DNA from: Thiodiazotropha sp040506275
Lineage (GTDB): Bacteria > Pseudomonadota > Gammaproteobacteria > Chromatiales > Chromatiaceae
Direction: 5' to 3'
DNA length: 64,000 nt
NCBI GenBank assembly: GCA_040506275.1
Contig: JBEVXD010000001.1
Location: 434,001-498,000, forward strand
The notes beneath the pieces are model-generated. The model ran no database searches. It saw nothing but the letters and a program-made list of their open reading frames with translations, and was not told where the DNA came from. Position 1 is the stretch's first letter, and the number at the start of each line of letters is the position of its first letter. Shown one piece after another: positions 25,174 through 33,303 of this stretch. The position numbers were made by a program, and so were the translations under genes.

Positions 25174-27561
25174 CTAGCTACTATTGGATATCGATTGTTC
25201 CACCTGATCCAATAGATTGATTATTTGGTTGGAAATAGGTGAAATTTTTGTATATAAATATTCAGCCTTCTCATTGTCTCCTTTTTCTTTTGAGATAATT
25301 ATCTCTTTGATCAGCTCATGCAGATCATGGTGTGGTTGCTCAATAGCTTGCATTTCAGAAATGTCACCATATTGCTTTAAACCTTCACTGTAATACCACT
25401 TTCCAAGCGCACAATTATGATGTGATACAGCTTCGTCTCTGGTTAAGGACTCCTTGCCATCGAGAAATGAGCGAAGACGTGCCTTCCAGGCCAAATGTGC
25501 AGATTTGGCGGCACTAAAATCTAAGCCACTGTCTCCTGAAAATCTAAATTGCTGTACAACTTTTTGCAGGGTTGACGCTAAGGATCCAAGAGAATTAACT
25601 GTTTCAGATGTGGTATTGGCTTCCACAGTATTTAGTTTGCTGCTGTTATTAATATTGGAAATGTTGTTGTTTATGTCCTCTGCAACGGCACATTGTTGTT
25701 CTGCAGCCGTCGCAATTTGGGTGTTCATTTGATTAATGGTGTTTACAGCTGCATTTATCGTATCAAGTGAATTTAATGCTTTGCCAGTAAGTTCTACATT
25801 GGCTTCTACCTTGGATCGCCCAGATGACATAACAGAAACGGCCTCTTGTGTACCATTTTGAAGTGATTGAATCATACTTTGTATTTCACCTGTAGATTCA
25901 TGTGTTCTTGTTGCCAGGCTTCTTACTTCATCTGCTACAACTGCAAAACCACGACCTTGTTCACCAGCCCGAGCAGCTTCTATTGCTGCATTAAGTGCAA
26001 GTAGGTTTGTTTGCTCAGCAATGCTTTTTATAACATCAAGAACGCTACCTATCTGCAAACTTTCTTGTTCAACTTTCTTGATGGATCGCTCTGCGATCTT
26101 TACTTCATTTGAGAGTTCTTCGATGTCTAAAGTTGTTTGTCGTACAATAGAGCAACCAATATGAGTCTCTTCATTTGCTGTTTTAGCAGCCTCTTCAGCG
26201 TAATTGGCGTTCTGTGCTACATCACTAATACATGATGTCATTTGATTCATTGCAGTTGTAACTTGCTCCATTTTTCTTTCTTGATTATGTATGCCATTAA
26301 TAATTTGGCTAGAGCTTTCGGTGGTTTGAGCAACGGCTTCAATAACAGATTCGGTTGAGTGTGCAGTTTGCCTGATAAGGTCTCTTATTTTACCGACAAA
26401 TACATTGAAACTGGCAGCTAACTGGGCTAATTCATCATTGCCGGATTGGTCAAGTGTCTTTGTCAAATTGCCATCACCATCTGCAATATTCTGCATGGTA
26501 TTTGTTGCTTCAATTATTGGTTGAGATATAGATTTAGCAATAAACCAACTAATTACAAACCCAACTATCAGCCCACAGATTAATAGAATGATAACGAGAT
26601 CATAGGCGAATCGGGTATTCTGAGCTAAAGACTCGCTAGTATGATCTATTGATATCTGAAGCTGTCCAGCAAGTTTTGAAAGATTGGTTTGAATTGCCTG
26701 TAGATCTACATTTAATTCGTTGCGAACCAGTGAAGCATCGCTACGCCACTGATCACCGCTATGTATTTCGATCAGCTTTGAATAGTGCTCATTAAATATT
26801 GCGATATTAGCTATAAATATTTCGAGTGCATCAACCTGTTCCAGTGTTAGTATCTCCTCACGATATGAAAGACTCATTAATAGTGAATCAACCTGCTCAA
26901 GGTAAAGATTCATATCCTTAATATTATTGTTATTTCTGAAAGCAAGGTATCCGCGGATACCATTCATTACCTGACTCCAGGTAAATCTCAATTCTGCCAT
27001 ATCAGCTAATAGTTGCTTACGTTCTTCATCAGAATCCTCATCCATTTCAGAAATGATCATCTGAGTAGAAAGCTGCATGAAAATTCTGCTTAATGGATTA
27101 ATATATTGGCTGGCATAGGAGATGCCTGGAAAGTTCGCCTCAAATGAAGAGGTTTTTTTCTGCAAAATATTTGCAGTCGCTTCGAATGCGTCAATCTCCT
27201 TTTTTACCAAATTCAGCGGTTCATCATAATCAATTTCTGGGTCATCTAGATTTACGTTGTTTAGTAGCCCAAGTACTTCTTTAGTTCTCCCAAGTGCCTG
27301 TGTATAGTTTTCCAAATGGTACTTTTCTTTCGTCACCATATAGAAACCCAGTGATGCAGTAGCCTGCTCAATATGTATTGTTAGATCTTTTGCCAATAAA
27401 ATCGTCGGTTGATTGATGGTTGTGACTTTATCAACATTGCGATTGACTTCATCCAGACTAAATAATGTAATCACTGAGCTAATTGAAAAGATAAACAATA
27501 CCAGGCCGAATCCAAGCCATAGTTTTGTACGAATAGAAGAAAATCGAGTTACTGACAGCAT
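25174..27561 (-). CDS. Methyl-accepting chemotaxis protein with C-terminal CZB domain
   Basis: 795 residues. Membrane segment at about 13-34; a long, mostly helical periplasmic sensor (about 35-318); second membrane segment at about 319-342; HAMP about 343-395; signalling hairpin with the conserved tip IAEQTNLLALNAAIEAARAG; and a CZB zinc-binding domain over the last 105 residues (SAHLAWK, HHNCALGKWYY, HHDLHELI). It senses a periplasmic signal and controls CheA; the CZB domain is known from zinc- and hypochlorite-linked receptors. It shares the CZB module with the GGDEF-EAL protein at 10234. It is monocistronic. Confidence 0.93.
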   Translation of the reverse strand: MLSVTRFSSIRTKLWLGFGLVLFIFSISSVITLFSLDEVNRNVDKVTTINQPTILLAKDLTIHIEQATASLGFYMVTKEKYHLENYTQALGRTKEVLGLLNNVNLDDPEIDYDEPLNLVKKEIDAFEATANILQKKTSSFEANFPGISYASQYINPLSRIFMQLSTQMIISEMDEDSDEERKQLLADMAELRFTWSQVMNGIRGYLAFRNNNNIKDMNLYLEQVDSLLMSLSYREEILTLEQVDALEIFIANIAIFNEHYSKLIEIHSGDQWRSDASLVRNELNVDLQAIQTNLSKLAGQLQISIDHTSESLAQNTRFAYDLVIILLICGLIVGFVISWFIAKSISQPIIEATNTMQNIADGDGNLTKTLDQSGNDELAQLAASFNVFVGKIRDLIRQTAHSTESVIEAVAQTTESSSQIINGIHNQERKMEQVTTAMNQMTSCISDVAQNANYAEEAAKTANEETHIGCSIVRQTTLDIEELSNEVKIAERSIKKVEQESLQIGSVLDVIKSIAEQTNLLALNAAIEAARAGEQGRGFAVVADEVRSLATRTHESTGEIQSMIQSLQNGTQEAVSVMSSGRSKVEANVELTGKALNSLDTINAAVNTINQMNTQIATAAEQQCAVAEDINNNISNINNSSKLNTVEANTTSETVNSLGSLASTLQKVVQQFRFSGDSGLDFSAAKSAHLAWKARLRSFLDGKESLTRDEAVSHHNCALGKWYYSEGLKQYGDISEMQAIEQPHHDLHELIKEIIISKEKGDNEKAEYLYTKISPISNQIINLLDQVEQSISNSS

Positions 27562-28295
27562 AGCAAGTCTCCTTGGTATATCACATATATCCTATATTCA
27601 CCGTAATTGTTTTTATATTTCAGGTGAAATTAATGTATACCTACAAGCCGCCTATAGGCACTAATATATACTGCTACTTTTTATGGAATCCGGAATGACA
27701 CTTCCTTGGCAAAATACTGATGAGTCCCTAAACGCAGGCGTTTCAATTAATGCTGCTTTTGGTTGTGTCGGTTATTAAAATGATCAGTGGCTCCTTGCTG
27801 TTTAATATAGATTCCATTTTCATCTGTTTAGTCGACATCAGTAGTGAAAACTTTAAGAAATAGTTGGACTATTTAATAAAAATCATTATTTAAAACTAAC
27901 TATCGTGAGCATTTGCATCGCTTAAAAGAAATCAAGTATTTAATTGAATTATGATATTAAATTTAAAAGCCTAAATATTAATTAAGCCTCACTCTTCTTA
28001 GAAGATTTTACATCTGAGTCGGTTATTCTTTACCGATATATAGGGTATATTCTCATTGATTGAGGGTGTAAATTGAACGATATATAAGTAATAAGTTCGG
28101 ATGTTATTAATAACTTTAGGACGGATAATGGGTTTTCTGCCAGTCAGATTTAAAATGCCGATCGCAAGACCAACTGGCTATGGCAATGATTCACAACCAA
28201 GAAGCTGCGCATTTAGGCGGCAATATGTCAGTTCATGACTTGCTTAGCTTTTTTACAAACTGGCCCTGATTCGAATTTAAACTTAGACATATTTT
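27562..28295. other. A+T-rich divergent intergenic region
   Basis: About 730 bp between the chemoreceptor and the TlpA-like gene. It is very A+T-rich, with a long run around 27850-27990. No open frame with coding character, no RNA gene and no repeat shared with other parts of the window were recognised. It should contain the promoters of both divergent genes. Confidence 0.4.
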
Positions 28296-28817
28296 ATGCA
28301 AATTAACTATCAACGAGTTATTTCTACATCTCTTCTGTTGATGCTTTTAACTAGTGCCAATGGAGGATGGTTAGAAGAGGTAAGACCAATTAAGCAATCT
28401 GATAATATTGAGTTATTTGATATTGCCAACAATAAACATAGCCTGAGTGGATTGAATGGGAATGTGGTTCTGGTTAATTTCTGGGCAAGCTGGTGTCCGC
28501 CTTGTATAGAAGAGATGCCTTCAATGACCAGGCTGGTGGAGAGCATTTCTTCAGATAGGCTGGTCGTACTTGCCGTCAATGTTAAGGAGAAGAGAGCTAG
28601 AGTAGAGAGGATAGCCAGTAGGCTGGAACTCAATTTTCCGGTTCTGCTCGACCATAAAAAAGTGGTTGCTGATGCTTGGGGTGTCAAGGTCTATCCGAGC
28701 AGCTATCTTATAGACTCAGTTGGACGTATGAGGTTTAAAGCGATTGGTCCTGTTGAATGGGACAGTGATGAAGTGGTGGCTCAGATTAAACAGTTACTTG
28801 CCGAGGAGGCGCCATAA
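28296..28817 (+). CDS. TlpA/ResA-like periplasmic thioredoxin
   Basis: 173 residues with an N-terminal signal (ISTSLLLMLLTSANGGW) and a thioredoxin domain whose active site is WASWCPPCIEEMPS. The order ends with the cis-Pro region VKVYPSSYLID, as in TlpA/ResA/CcmG. These periplasmic proteins reduce apocytochrome haem-binding cysteines or other disulfides, which would suit a genome with a multihaem cytochrome nearby, although there is no operon link. It stands alone. Confidence 0.9.
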   Translation: MQINYQRVISTSLLLMLLTSANGGWLEEVRPIKQSDNIELFDIANNKHSLSGLNGNVVLVNFWASWCPPCIEEMPSMTRLVESISSDRLVVLAVNVKEKRARVERIASRLELNFPVLLDHKKVVADAWGVKVYPSSYLIDSVGRMRFKAIGPVEWDSDEVVAQIKQLLAEEAP

Positions 28818-28902
28818 TCCTACTTGATTACGCTCAATAGTCAGCTACCGTGATAGTGAATATAGCCTGTTAGATGTGGCTTTTTGTCGTTTGTTAGCCT
28901 TC

Positions 28903-28969
28903 TTTGGTGGGGCATGGCCCCACCCTACACCTCTTCCAAACAGGTAGGGTGGGGCCATGCCCCACCAAA
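28903..28969. repeat. GTAGGGTGGGGCC palindromic repeat
   Basis: The arms 28903-28927 and 28944-28969 are nearly perfect reverse complements (TTTGGTGGGGCATGGCCCCA.. against its complement), and each arm is itself palindromic around GGGGCATGGCCCC. A single-arm copy is at 39784-39812. It lies between the convergent TlpA-like and SRAP-like genes. Confidence 0.8.
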
Positions 28970-29100
28970 TGGACTAAAAACAGTGCATCTGATTTGAATG
29001 AATGGCCACCAGCAACACCCATACATCAAAATATCAAAGTTTAGATTCTTTAGCTGAGTATGGAGAGTAATCGGGTAAACATAAACCACCAGTCTGAATG

Positions 29101-29124
29101 TTAATAACCTGGCACCTTAATAGG
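29101..29124. repeat. Half-copy of the TTAACCCGG-ended repeat
   Basis: TAACCTGGCACCTTAATAGG matches the conserved end of the elements at 14859-14966 and 31995-32027. It is immediately adjacent to the stop codon of the SRAP-like gene (29125). Confidence 0.65.
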
Positions 29125-29577
29125 CTATGCATCAAAGCCAGCTGCGATAGGCGATTTTGACCGACTCCCAGCACTGAGTATTCTTGGCCAGCGCTCGTAC
29201 TCGGAATCCTCCAGTTCTGGTGTAATAGTGACCACGTAGACACGTCGCTCATGCTGCCAGTGAGCGATCAGACCCTGAATCCACTTGCCTGATGTGACAT
29301 CAAACCAGCGTCGGTTTCCTTCAAAATCCACCTCCATGAACTGGCGTATATCGAGCTTGACGGGAAGAGGGCGCCATCGATCCCAATGTCCACCATAGAT
29401 GGCGTCGAGTCGCGCCCAGCCGCCAAGGGGCAGCTTGCCTGCCTGCTGTTTTCTTCTTCCCCAAGGCAACAGAGCAATGTCTCCCTGTTTTTTTATTACA
29501 GGCAGACAGGCTCGGGGATCAGGAAACTTTGTCCGAAACTCTTGGTTACCGGAAGCGTAGTAGATGGCAGTACACAT
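29125..29577 (-). CDS. Divergent SRAP-like (HMCES/YedK-related) protein
   Basis: 150 residues beginning Met-Cys, as required in SRAP proteins, whose Cys2 bonds covalently to abasic sites in single-stranded DNA. The rest follows the SRAP layout in reduced form: ALLPWGRRKQQ (for the L-x-WG region), GWARLDAIY (for NARAET), FMEVDFEG (for the GFYEW Glu), WIQGLIAHW and YVVTITPE. The usual C-terminal His-x-RMP is not obvious. It is the last gene of a LexA-like/Y-polymerase set, 24 bp after the polymerase. A role in protecting or processing damaged DNA is inferred from both similarity and context. Confidence 0.7.
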   Translation of the reverse strand: MCTAIYYASGNQEFRTKFPDPRACLPVIKKQGDIALLPWGRRKQQAGKLPLGGWARLDAIYGGHWDRWRPLPVKLDIRQFMEVDFEGNRRWFDVTSGKWIQGLIAHWQHERRVYVVTITPELEDSEYERWPRILSAGSRSKSPIAAGFDA

Positions 29578-29601
29578 CTTAAAATCAGCTCAAATTCATG
29601 A

Positions 29602-30870
29602 TTAGGATTCTGAGCCATTCATCAGGATCGTCTCCCGATGGCCAGAGGGTTTCCAGGCCGGAGCGATGACATTGGGCATTTGGGATCGTCCGAGTAGACG
29701 GGTAGGGGCCAGGGTAAATTCGCCGTAGCGTCGGTTGATGTTGTCCATGGCCTGGTTGAGCCGATCCCTCTGCTGTTGTCCGGGGTTCAGAAAATCGGCC
29801 TGGTAGCCAGTTGGTTTTGGATCGAGCGCTGTTACCTGTACCTGAAAGCAGCCTTCCCCGGCCCAGTGGTTGTCGAGCAGATCATCACACATGGCCAAGA
29901 TCTCCGGTGCATGGTCAGTGGGTGGGTCGCAGCGATATTTGCGACTTAGGAAACCGGCTTCGAGTCGGACTCCGATATAGAAGTGGGTGGCACGAAACTG
30001 GTGCAGACGCAGTCTGGATGCTACCTTTTCGGTCATGTGCAGCAGGAAGGTGTCGATGACCTCCCGGTCTTTGGTGTTGGGCGGCATAACCTTGCCGTGG
30101 CCTATGGATTTAGGGGCGGCAACGTCGGTATGAACCGGATCGGGATCGAGTCCCTGAGCCATCAGCCAGATACGCCGTCCCGGATTGCCGAAACGTCGTC
30201 CGATCTCACCGATCGGCAGGCGTTGCATATCACCGCAGCTATATACCCCCCGTTCTGCCAGATAACGACCAATACCACGAGCGATGCCGCATAACTCGGT
30301 AACCGGTATCCTGGCTAGCTCGGAACGGGCCTGGCCGGGGGGGATAATGGTCAATCCGTTAGGTTTGTTTCGTTTGGCAGCATATTTGGCTGTGGTTTTG
30401 TCGCCACTGACGCCAACTGAGCAGAGCATGCCCCCTGCGGCGTCCGATACCGCCTGTTTGACCCTGTGGGCGATCTGCTGTGGTGTACCGAGCAGACGTT
30501 GGCAGCGGGTGATATCGAGAAATGCCTCATCCACAGAGAAGACTTCCAGATCGGGGGTGATGTCCGCGAGTGATTCCATGATACGGGATGAGACCCGGGC
30601 ATAGCGCTCTGGGTGAGCGGGGACCTGCCGAAATTCCGGGCAGATTCGTTGAGCCTCTTTCAGGCGCATACCGGTTCGTACACCATAGGATCGAGCCTCA
30701 TAGGAGCTGGTGATGATGCAGGTTCCCTGGGAGCCATTGGTGATGCCGATAGGGATCCCCTGTAGCTCGGGATGATCAATCTGTTCCACGCTACAGAAAA
30801 AAGCATTCATATCTACTAGGATGATGGCCCGTGACCAATAGCTGTCGGGGCATGTGTCGTCGAACTGCAT
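29602..30870 (-). CDS. Y-family (translesion) DNA polymerase
   Basis: 422 residues with all Y-family palm motifs: LVDMNAFFCSVEQ (Asp20), SSYEARSYGVRTGMRL and FSVDEAFLDI (Asp114, Glu115), followed by a fingers/thumb region with KYAAKRNKPNGL and the helix-hairpin-helix region. It belongs to the DinB/UmuC group. A canonical beta-clamp motif (QLxLF) was not seen at the C-terminus. It copies past damaged template bases. It lies 12 bp after the LexA-like gene, so it is probably controlled by that repressor. Confidence 0.9.
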   Translation of the reverse strand: MQFDDTCPDSYWSRAIILVDMNAFFCSVEQIDHPELQGIPIGITNGSQGTCIITSSYEARSYGVRTGMRLKEAQRICPEFRQVPAHPERYARVSSRIMESLADITPDLEVFSVDEAFLDITRCQRLLGTPQQIAHRVKQAVSDAAGGMLCSVGVSGDKTTAKYAAKRNKPNGLTIIPPGQARSELARIPVTELCGIARGIGRYLAERGVYSCGDMQRLPIGEIGRRFGNPGRRIWLMAQGLDPDPVHTDVAAPKSIGHGKVMPPNTKDREVIDTFLLHMTEKVASRLRLHQFRATHFYIGVRLEAGFLSRKYRCDPPTDHAPEILAMCDDLLDNHWAGEGCFQVQVTALDPKPTGYQADFLNPGQQQRDRLNQAMDNINRRYGEFTLAPTRLLGRSQMPNVIAPAWKPSGHRETILMNGSES

Positions 30871-30882
30871 TGGGATATTACG

Positions 30883-31482
30883 CTAGTGATACTGCCTGAG
30901 TTGGCAGATCAGAACCCCCTGAATCCTCACCCGATCTGCAGCATAGATCATCGGGGGGACGTCGGGATTCTCGGCAATCAGCTTGATGCGACCGCTTTTG
31001 AGGCGTCTAAGGCGTTTCAGGGTGGCCTCCTGGTCGTCGATCAATGCGACGACAATGGCATTGTCATCAGCAGTGTCACAGCGCTCGATAATGACCAGAT
31101 CACCATCAAGGATGCCGATGTCGATCATGGAATCCCCCTTGACCTGGAGTGCGTAGCGGTTTGGGCCGGTCAGGTAGTCGGCAAGGTCAAGGCGTTCCTG
31201 GCCGACGATGGCTTCGATCGGTCGACCTGCGGCGATGCTGCCCAGCATGGGTAGACTGAACTTCGACAGCTCTGCGTCATCGACCATTTCGATGCCCCGT
31301 TTACGGCCGGGAATCAGGCGGATTCGTCCCGCTTCGGCCAGGGCTTGCACATGACGATGGGCGGTGCCTTTGGAGGTGATTCCAATCCCCTCGGCAATTT
31401 CAATCAGCGATGGGGCGTATCCGCGCCGCTTCAGGTAGCGACGGATGAAGGTCAGTACTTTATGTTGTGTGGCGGTTAACAT
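30883..31482 (-). CDS. LexA-like self-cleaving repressor
   Basis: 199 residues: winged helix-turn-helix at 1-65 (YAPSLIEIAEGIGITSKGTAHRHV) and a S24 peptidase domain with the cleavage bond Ala85-Gly86 (SIAAGRPIEA), catalytic Ser118 (KGDSMID) and Lys156 (ATLKRL). It should repress its own operon until RecA-stimulated self-cleavage. The recognition helix differs from E. coli LexA and two GTTC-N7-GTTC boxes, not the CTGT-N8-ACAG gammaproteobacterial box, lie upstream. It is probably a second, dedicated LexA paralogue; the window cannot show whether another lexA exists. Confidence 0.88.
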   Translation of the reverse strand: MLTATQHKVLTFIRRYLKRRGYAPSLIEIAEGIGITSKGTAHRHVQALAEAGRIRLIPGRKRGIEMVDDAELSKFSLPMLGSIAAGRPIEAIVGQERLDLADYLTGPNRYALQVKGDSMIDIGILDGDLVIIERCDTADDNAIVVALIDDQEATLKRLRRLKSGRIKLIAENPDVPPMIYAADRVRIQGVLICQLRQYH

Positions 31483-31487
31483 ATCCC

Positions 31488-31502
31488 GTTCTCTAAAAGT
31501 TC
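31488..31502 (-). promoter_or_regulatory. LexA-type operator box 1 (GTTC-N7-GTTC)
   Basis: GTTC TCTAAAA GTTC lies six bases upstream of the lexA-like start codon and covers the ribosome-binding site region. The spacing is exactly that of the alphaproteobacterial LexA direct-repeat operator. Confidence 0.6.
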
Positions 31503-31525
31503 TACTTGTCGATGCTTGGAGTATA

Positions 31526-31540
31526 GAACATTATGAGAAC
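31526..31540 (-). promoter_or_regulatory. LexA-type operator box 2 (GTTC-N7-GTTC)
   Basis: On the minus strand this reads GTTC TCATAAT GTTC, so it is inverted relative to box 1, and both share the wider pattern CGTTCTC-N5-GTTCTA. It abuts a good -10 candidate, TATACT (minus strand, 31520-31525). Confidence 0.6.
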
Positions 31541-31640
31541 GATTGGTATGGAGCGATAATTATCTCGATCTTTCGCTGTTATTCGATCGAGAAATTTCCT
31601 ATAATTGTATGATAATTAAAAGATAATTTGGGAGGGAGTT

Positions 31641-31994
31641 ATGCCTAATCGGGTTTTACAACGTTTGGCGTTGGTTCTCGCGATTGTTATGTTGACCCTG
31701 TGGGGAGTGATCCTGATTGTCGATCCTTATTTAATTGTCGGCTTTTTCAGCACAGAGCCGGTGAACCAGGCTTTTGCCGGGATGATGGGAGCGGCTCTGC
31801 TGGGATTGGCGTTTATTTCGCTGGCTGGCGTAACCAAGTGGATGCATACGCCACGGGCGCTAGGTATCGCAATGGGGATTCTGGTGGTGGAGACGGCCTA
31901 TTTGATGCTGGGGAGCGGTGTTATGCTGGTGACTCTGCCCACTACTATCAGTTTAGTTACTGCGGCTGCAGTGGCATTTTTTCTGCTTGTATGA
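31641..31994 (+). CDS. Small four-helix membrane protein, unknown
   Basis: 117 residues, almost wholly hydrophobic in four segments (LALVLAIVMLTLWGVILIV, MMGAALLGLAFISLAGV, ALGIAMGILVVETAYLML, ISLVTAAAVAFFLLV). A clear GGGAGGGAG ribosome-binding site precedes ATG 31641. It resembles small DUF4345-type membrane proteins in layout, but this is not a firm match. It is divergent from the LexA-like gene and its promoter region overlaps the operator region, so it might belong to the same damage regulon. Confidence 0.7.
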   Translation: MPNRVLQRLALVLAIVMLTLWGVILIVDPYLIVGFFSTEPVNQAFAGMMGAALLGLAFISLAGVTKWMHTPRALGIAMGILVVETAYLMLGSGVMLVTLPTTISLVTAAAVAFFLLV

Positions 31995-32027
31995 CCCTGA
32001 ATCTACCTATTTAAGGTGCCGGGTTAA
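31995..32027. repeat. Half-copy of the TTAACCCGG-ended repeat
   Basis: CCCTGAATCTACCTATTTAAGGTGCCGGGTTAA (shown in parts: CCTGAA-CTACCTATT-AAGGTGC-GGGTTAA) is nearly the same as the right end of 14859-14966. It begins directly after the stop codon of the small membrane protein. Confidence 0.7.
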
Positions 32028-32137
32028 TATCTCTGAGTTGCTCTATTGCTTCTCTATGGCACGGGGATCATTGTGTCTGCAGGAATAAAATTCTTAAATG
32101 CGCTCTAAATCACGCAAGAAATTTATAAAAAATCTAA

Positions 32138-32173
32138 CAATTGGTATATAATTCCCAATTATACCATAATTGT
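32138..32173. promoter_or_regulatory. Inverted repeat upstream of two-component operon
   Basis: ACAATTGGTAT-A-TAATT and AATTA-TA-CCATAATTGT form a near-perfect palindrome centred on CCC at about 32154-32156, roughly 215 bp before the response-regulator start. It could be an operator, but no regulator is known. The rest of the 390-bp gap contains no gene. Confidence 0.45.
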
Positions 32174-32386
32174 CCTACTTACTTGCTATGCTTGGCTCTG
32201 TCTATACAGCTTTAGCAGGAGCGAGATCACAAGCCTGACAAGGTCGTATATAGCATTACATTATCGTTAGGCCAGATGGACGATTGTCCTTTTATTAATG
32301 CCAGGAGAAGGCAAAGGCTCATATCTGATGAGTAAAAAAGATCGCCTCTCTGCTTGGTTAGTGACATATAGTTACGCGGGGGACGT

Positions 32387-33076
32387 ATGTCGGTGAACAT
32401 GAATCTACTGTTGGTCGAAGACGATGAGATGCTGGGTGACGGTATCAAGACGGTTATGGAGCGTCGTGGACTGGGCATCGATTGGGTTCGTGATGGTCTG
32501 TCAGCCATGCAGTCGCTTAAAGTCAGTCACTACGATGTACTGCTGCTTGATCTGAATATACCTTGGTTGTCAGGTCTTGAAGTGTTGGCTCGTTTGCGAT
32601 CTGAAGGCAATCAGATTCCAGTTCTGGTTTTAACTGCTCGATCCGAAGTTATTGATCGGGTGAAGGCACTGGATGGTGGTGCAGATGATTATGTGGTCAA
32701 ACCCTTTGACATTGATGAACTCTGTGCTCGAATACGAGCTTTACACCGTCGACACAGCGGGCAGGAAGCTGAGATGCTTCGCCACGGCGACCTAGTGCTG
32801 GATCCTTCCGCTCACACAGTGATGCTTCAAAACAGTACAGTGGCACTTTCAGCTAAAGAGTTCGATATTCTTCATAGCCTGATGGAAAACATGGGGCGTG
32901 TCATGTCACGTCGAAAACTCAGTGAAAGAGTTTATTGCCTGGAAGATGATGTAGAGAGTAACGCGATAGAGGTGCATATTCATCATTTGCGCAAAAAGCT
33001 GGGGGATCATCCGATACGCACTGTTCGAGGCGTGGGCTATGTGATAGAGAAACCAGGTATCTATGCCAAGCGGTAA
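32387..33076 (+). CDS. OmpR-family response regulator
   Basis: 229 residues: receiver with EDD at 11-13 and phospho-acceptor Asp55 (LLLDLNIPWLSG), LTARSE and KPFDIDEL, then a winged-helix domain ending in RTVRGVGYVIEKPG. It resembles QseB/PmrA-type regulators. ATG 32387 follows GGGGGA closely; ATG 32399 is an alternative. It precedes, across 227 bp with a repeat, the kinase gene and then the multihaem cytochrome gene, all on one strand, so it probably controls that cytochrome. Confidence 0.92.
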   Translation: MSVNMNLLLVEDDEMLGDGIKTVMERRGLGIDWVRDGLSAMQSLKVSHYDVLLLDLNIPWLSGLEVLARLRSEGNQIPVLVLTARSEVIDRVKALDGGADDYVVKPFDIDELCARIRALHRRHSGQEAEMLRHGDLVLDPSAHTVMLQNSTVALSAKEFDILHSLMENMGRVMSRRKLSERVYCLEDDVESNAIEVHIHHLRKKLGDHPIRTVRGVGYVIEKPGIYAKR

Positions 33077-33172
33077 GCATAGCCACTACAATATAAATTA
33101 ATAAAAAATCAGATTTTTAGATATATCCTTAATCACCGCATGTTAAAAAATTTTGATGCCTTGCTGTAGGAA

Positions 33173-33196
33173 GGTAGGCTTAAGGTGCTTGGTTAA
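33173..33196. repeat. Half-copy of the TTAACCCGG-ended repeat
   Basis: GTAGGCTTAAGGTGCTTGGTTAA matches the conserved right end of the family (AAGGTGC-YRGGTTAA). It lies about 100 bp after the response-regulator stop, between it and the kinase gene. Confidence 0.55.
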
Positions 33197-33303
33197 TAAA
33201 GACGAGATAACCACAAAAGATATTTGGTTTTAATTTAATGCAACTCAGTTAATGTTTCGGGTAATAGAACTCCCTCCCATATCTGCATAACAAGGAATAC
33301 GGA

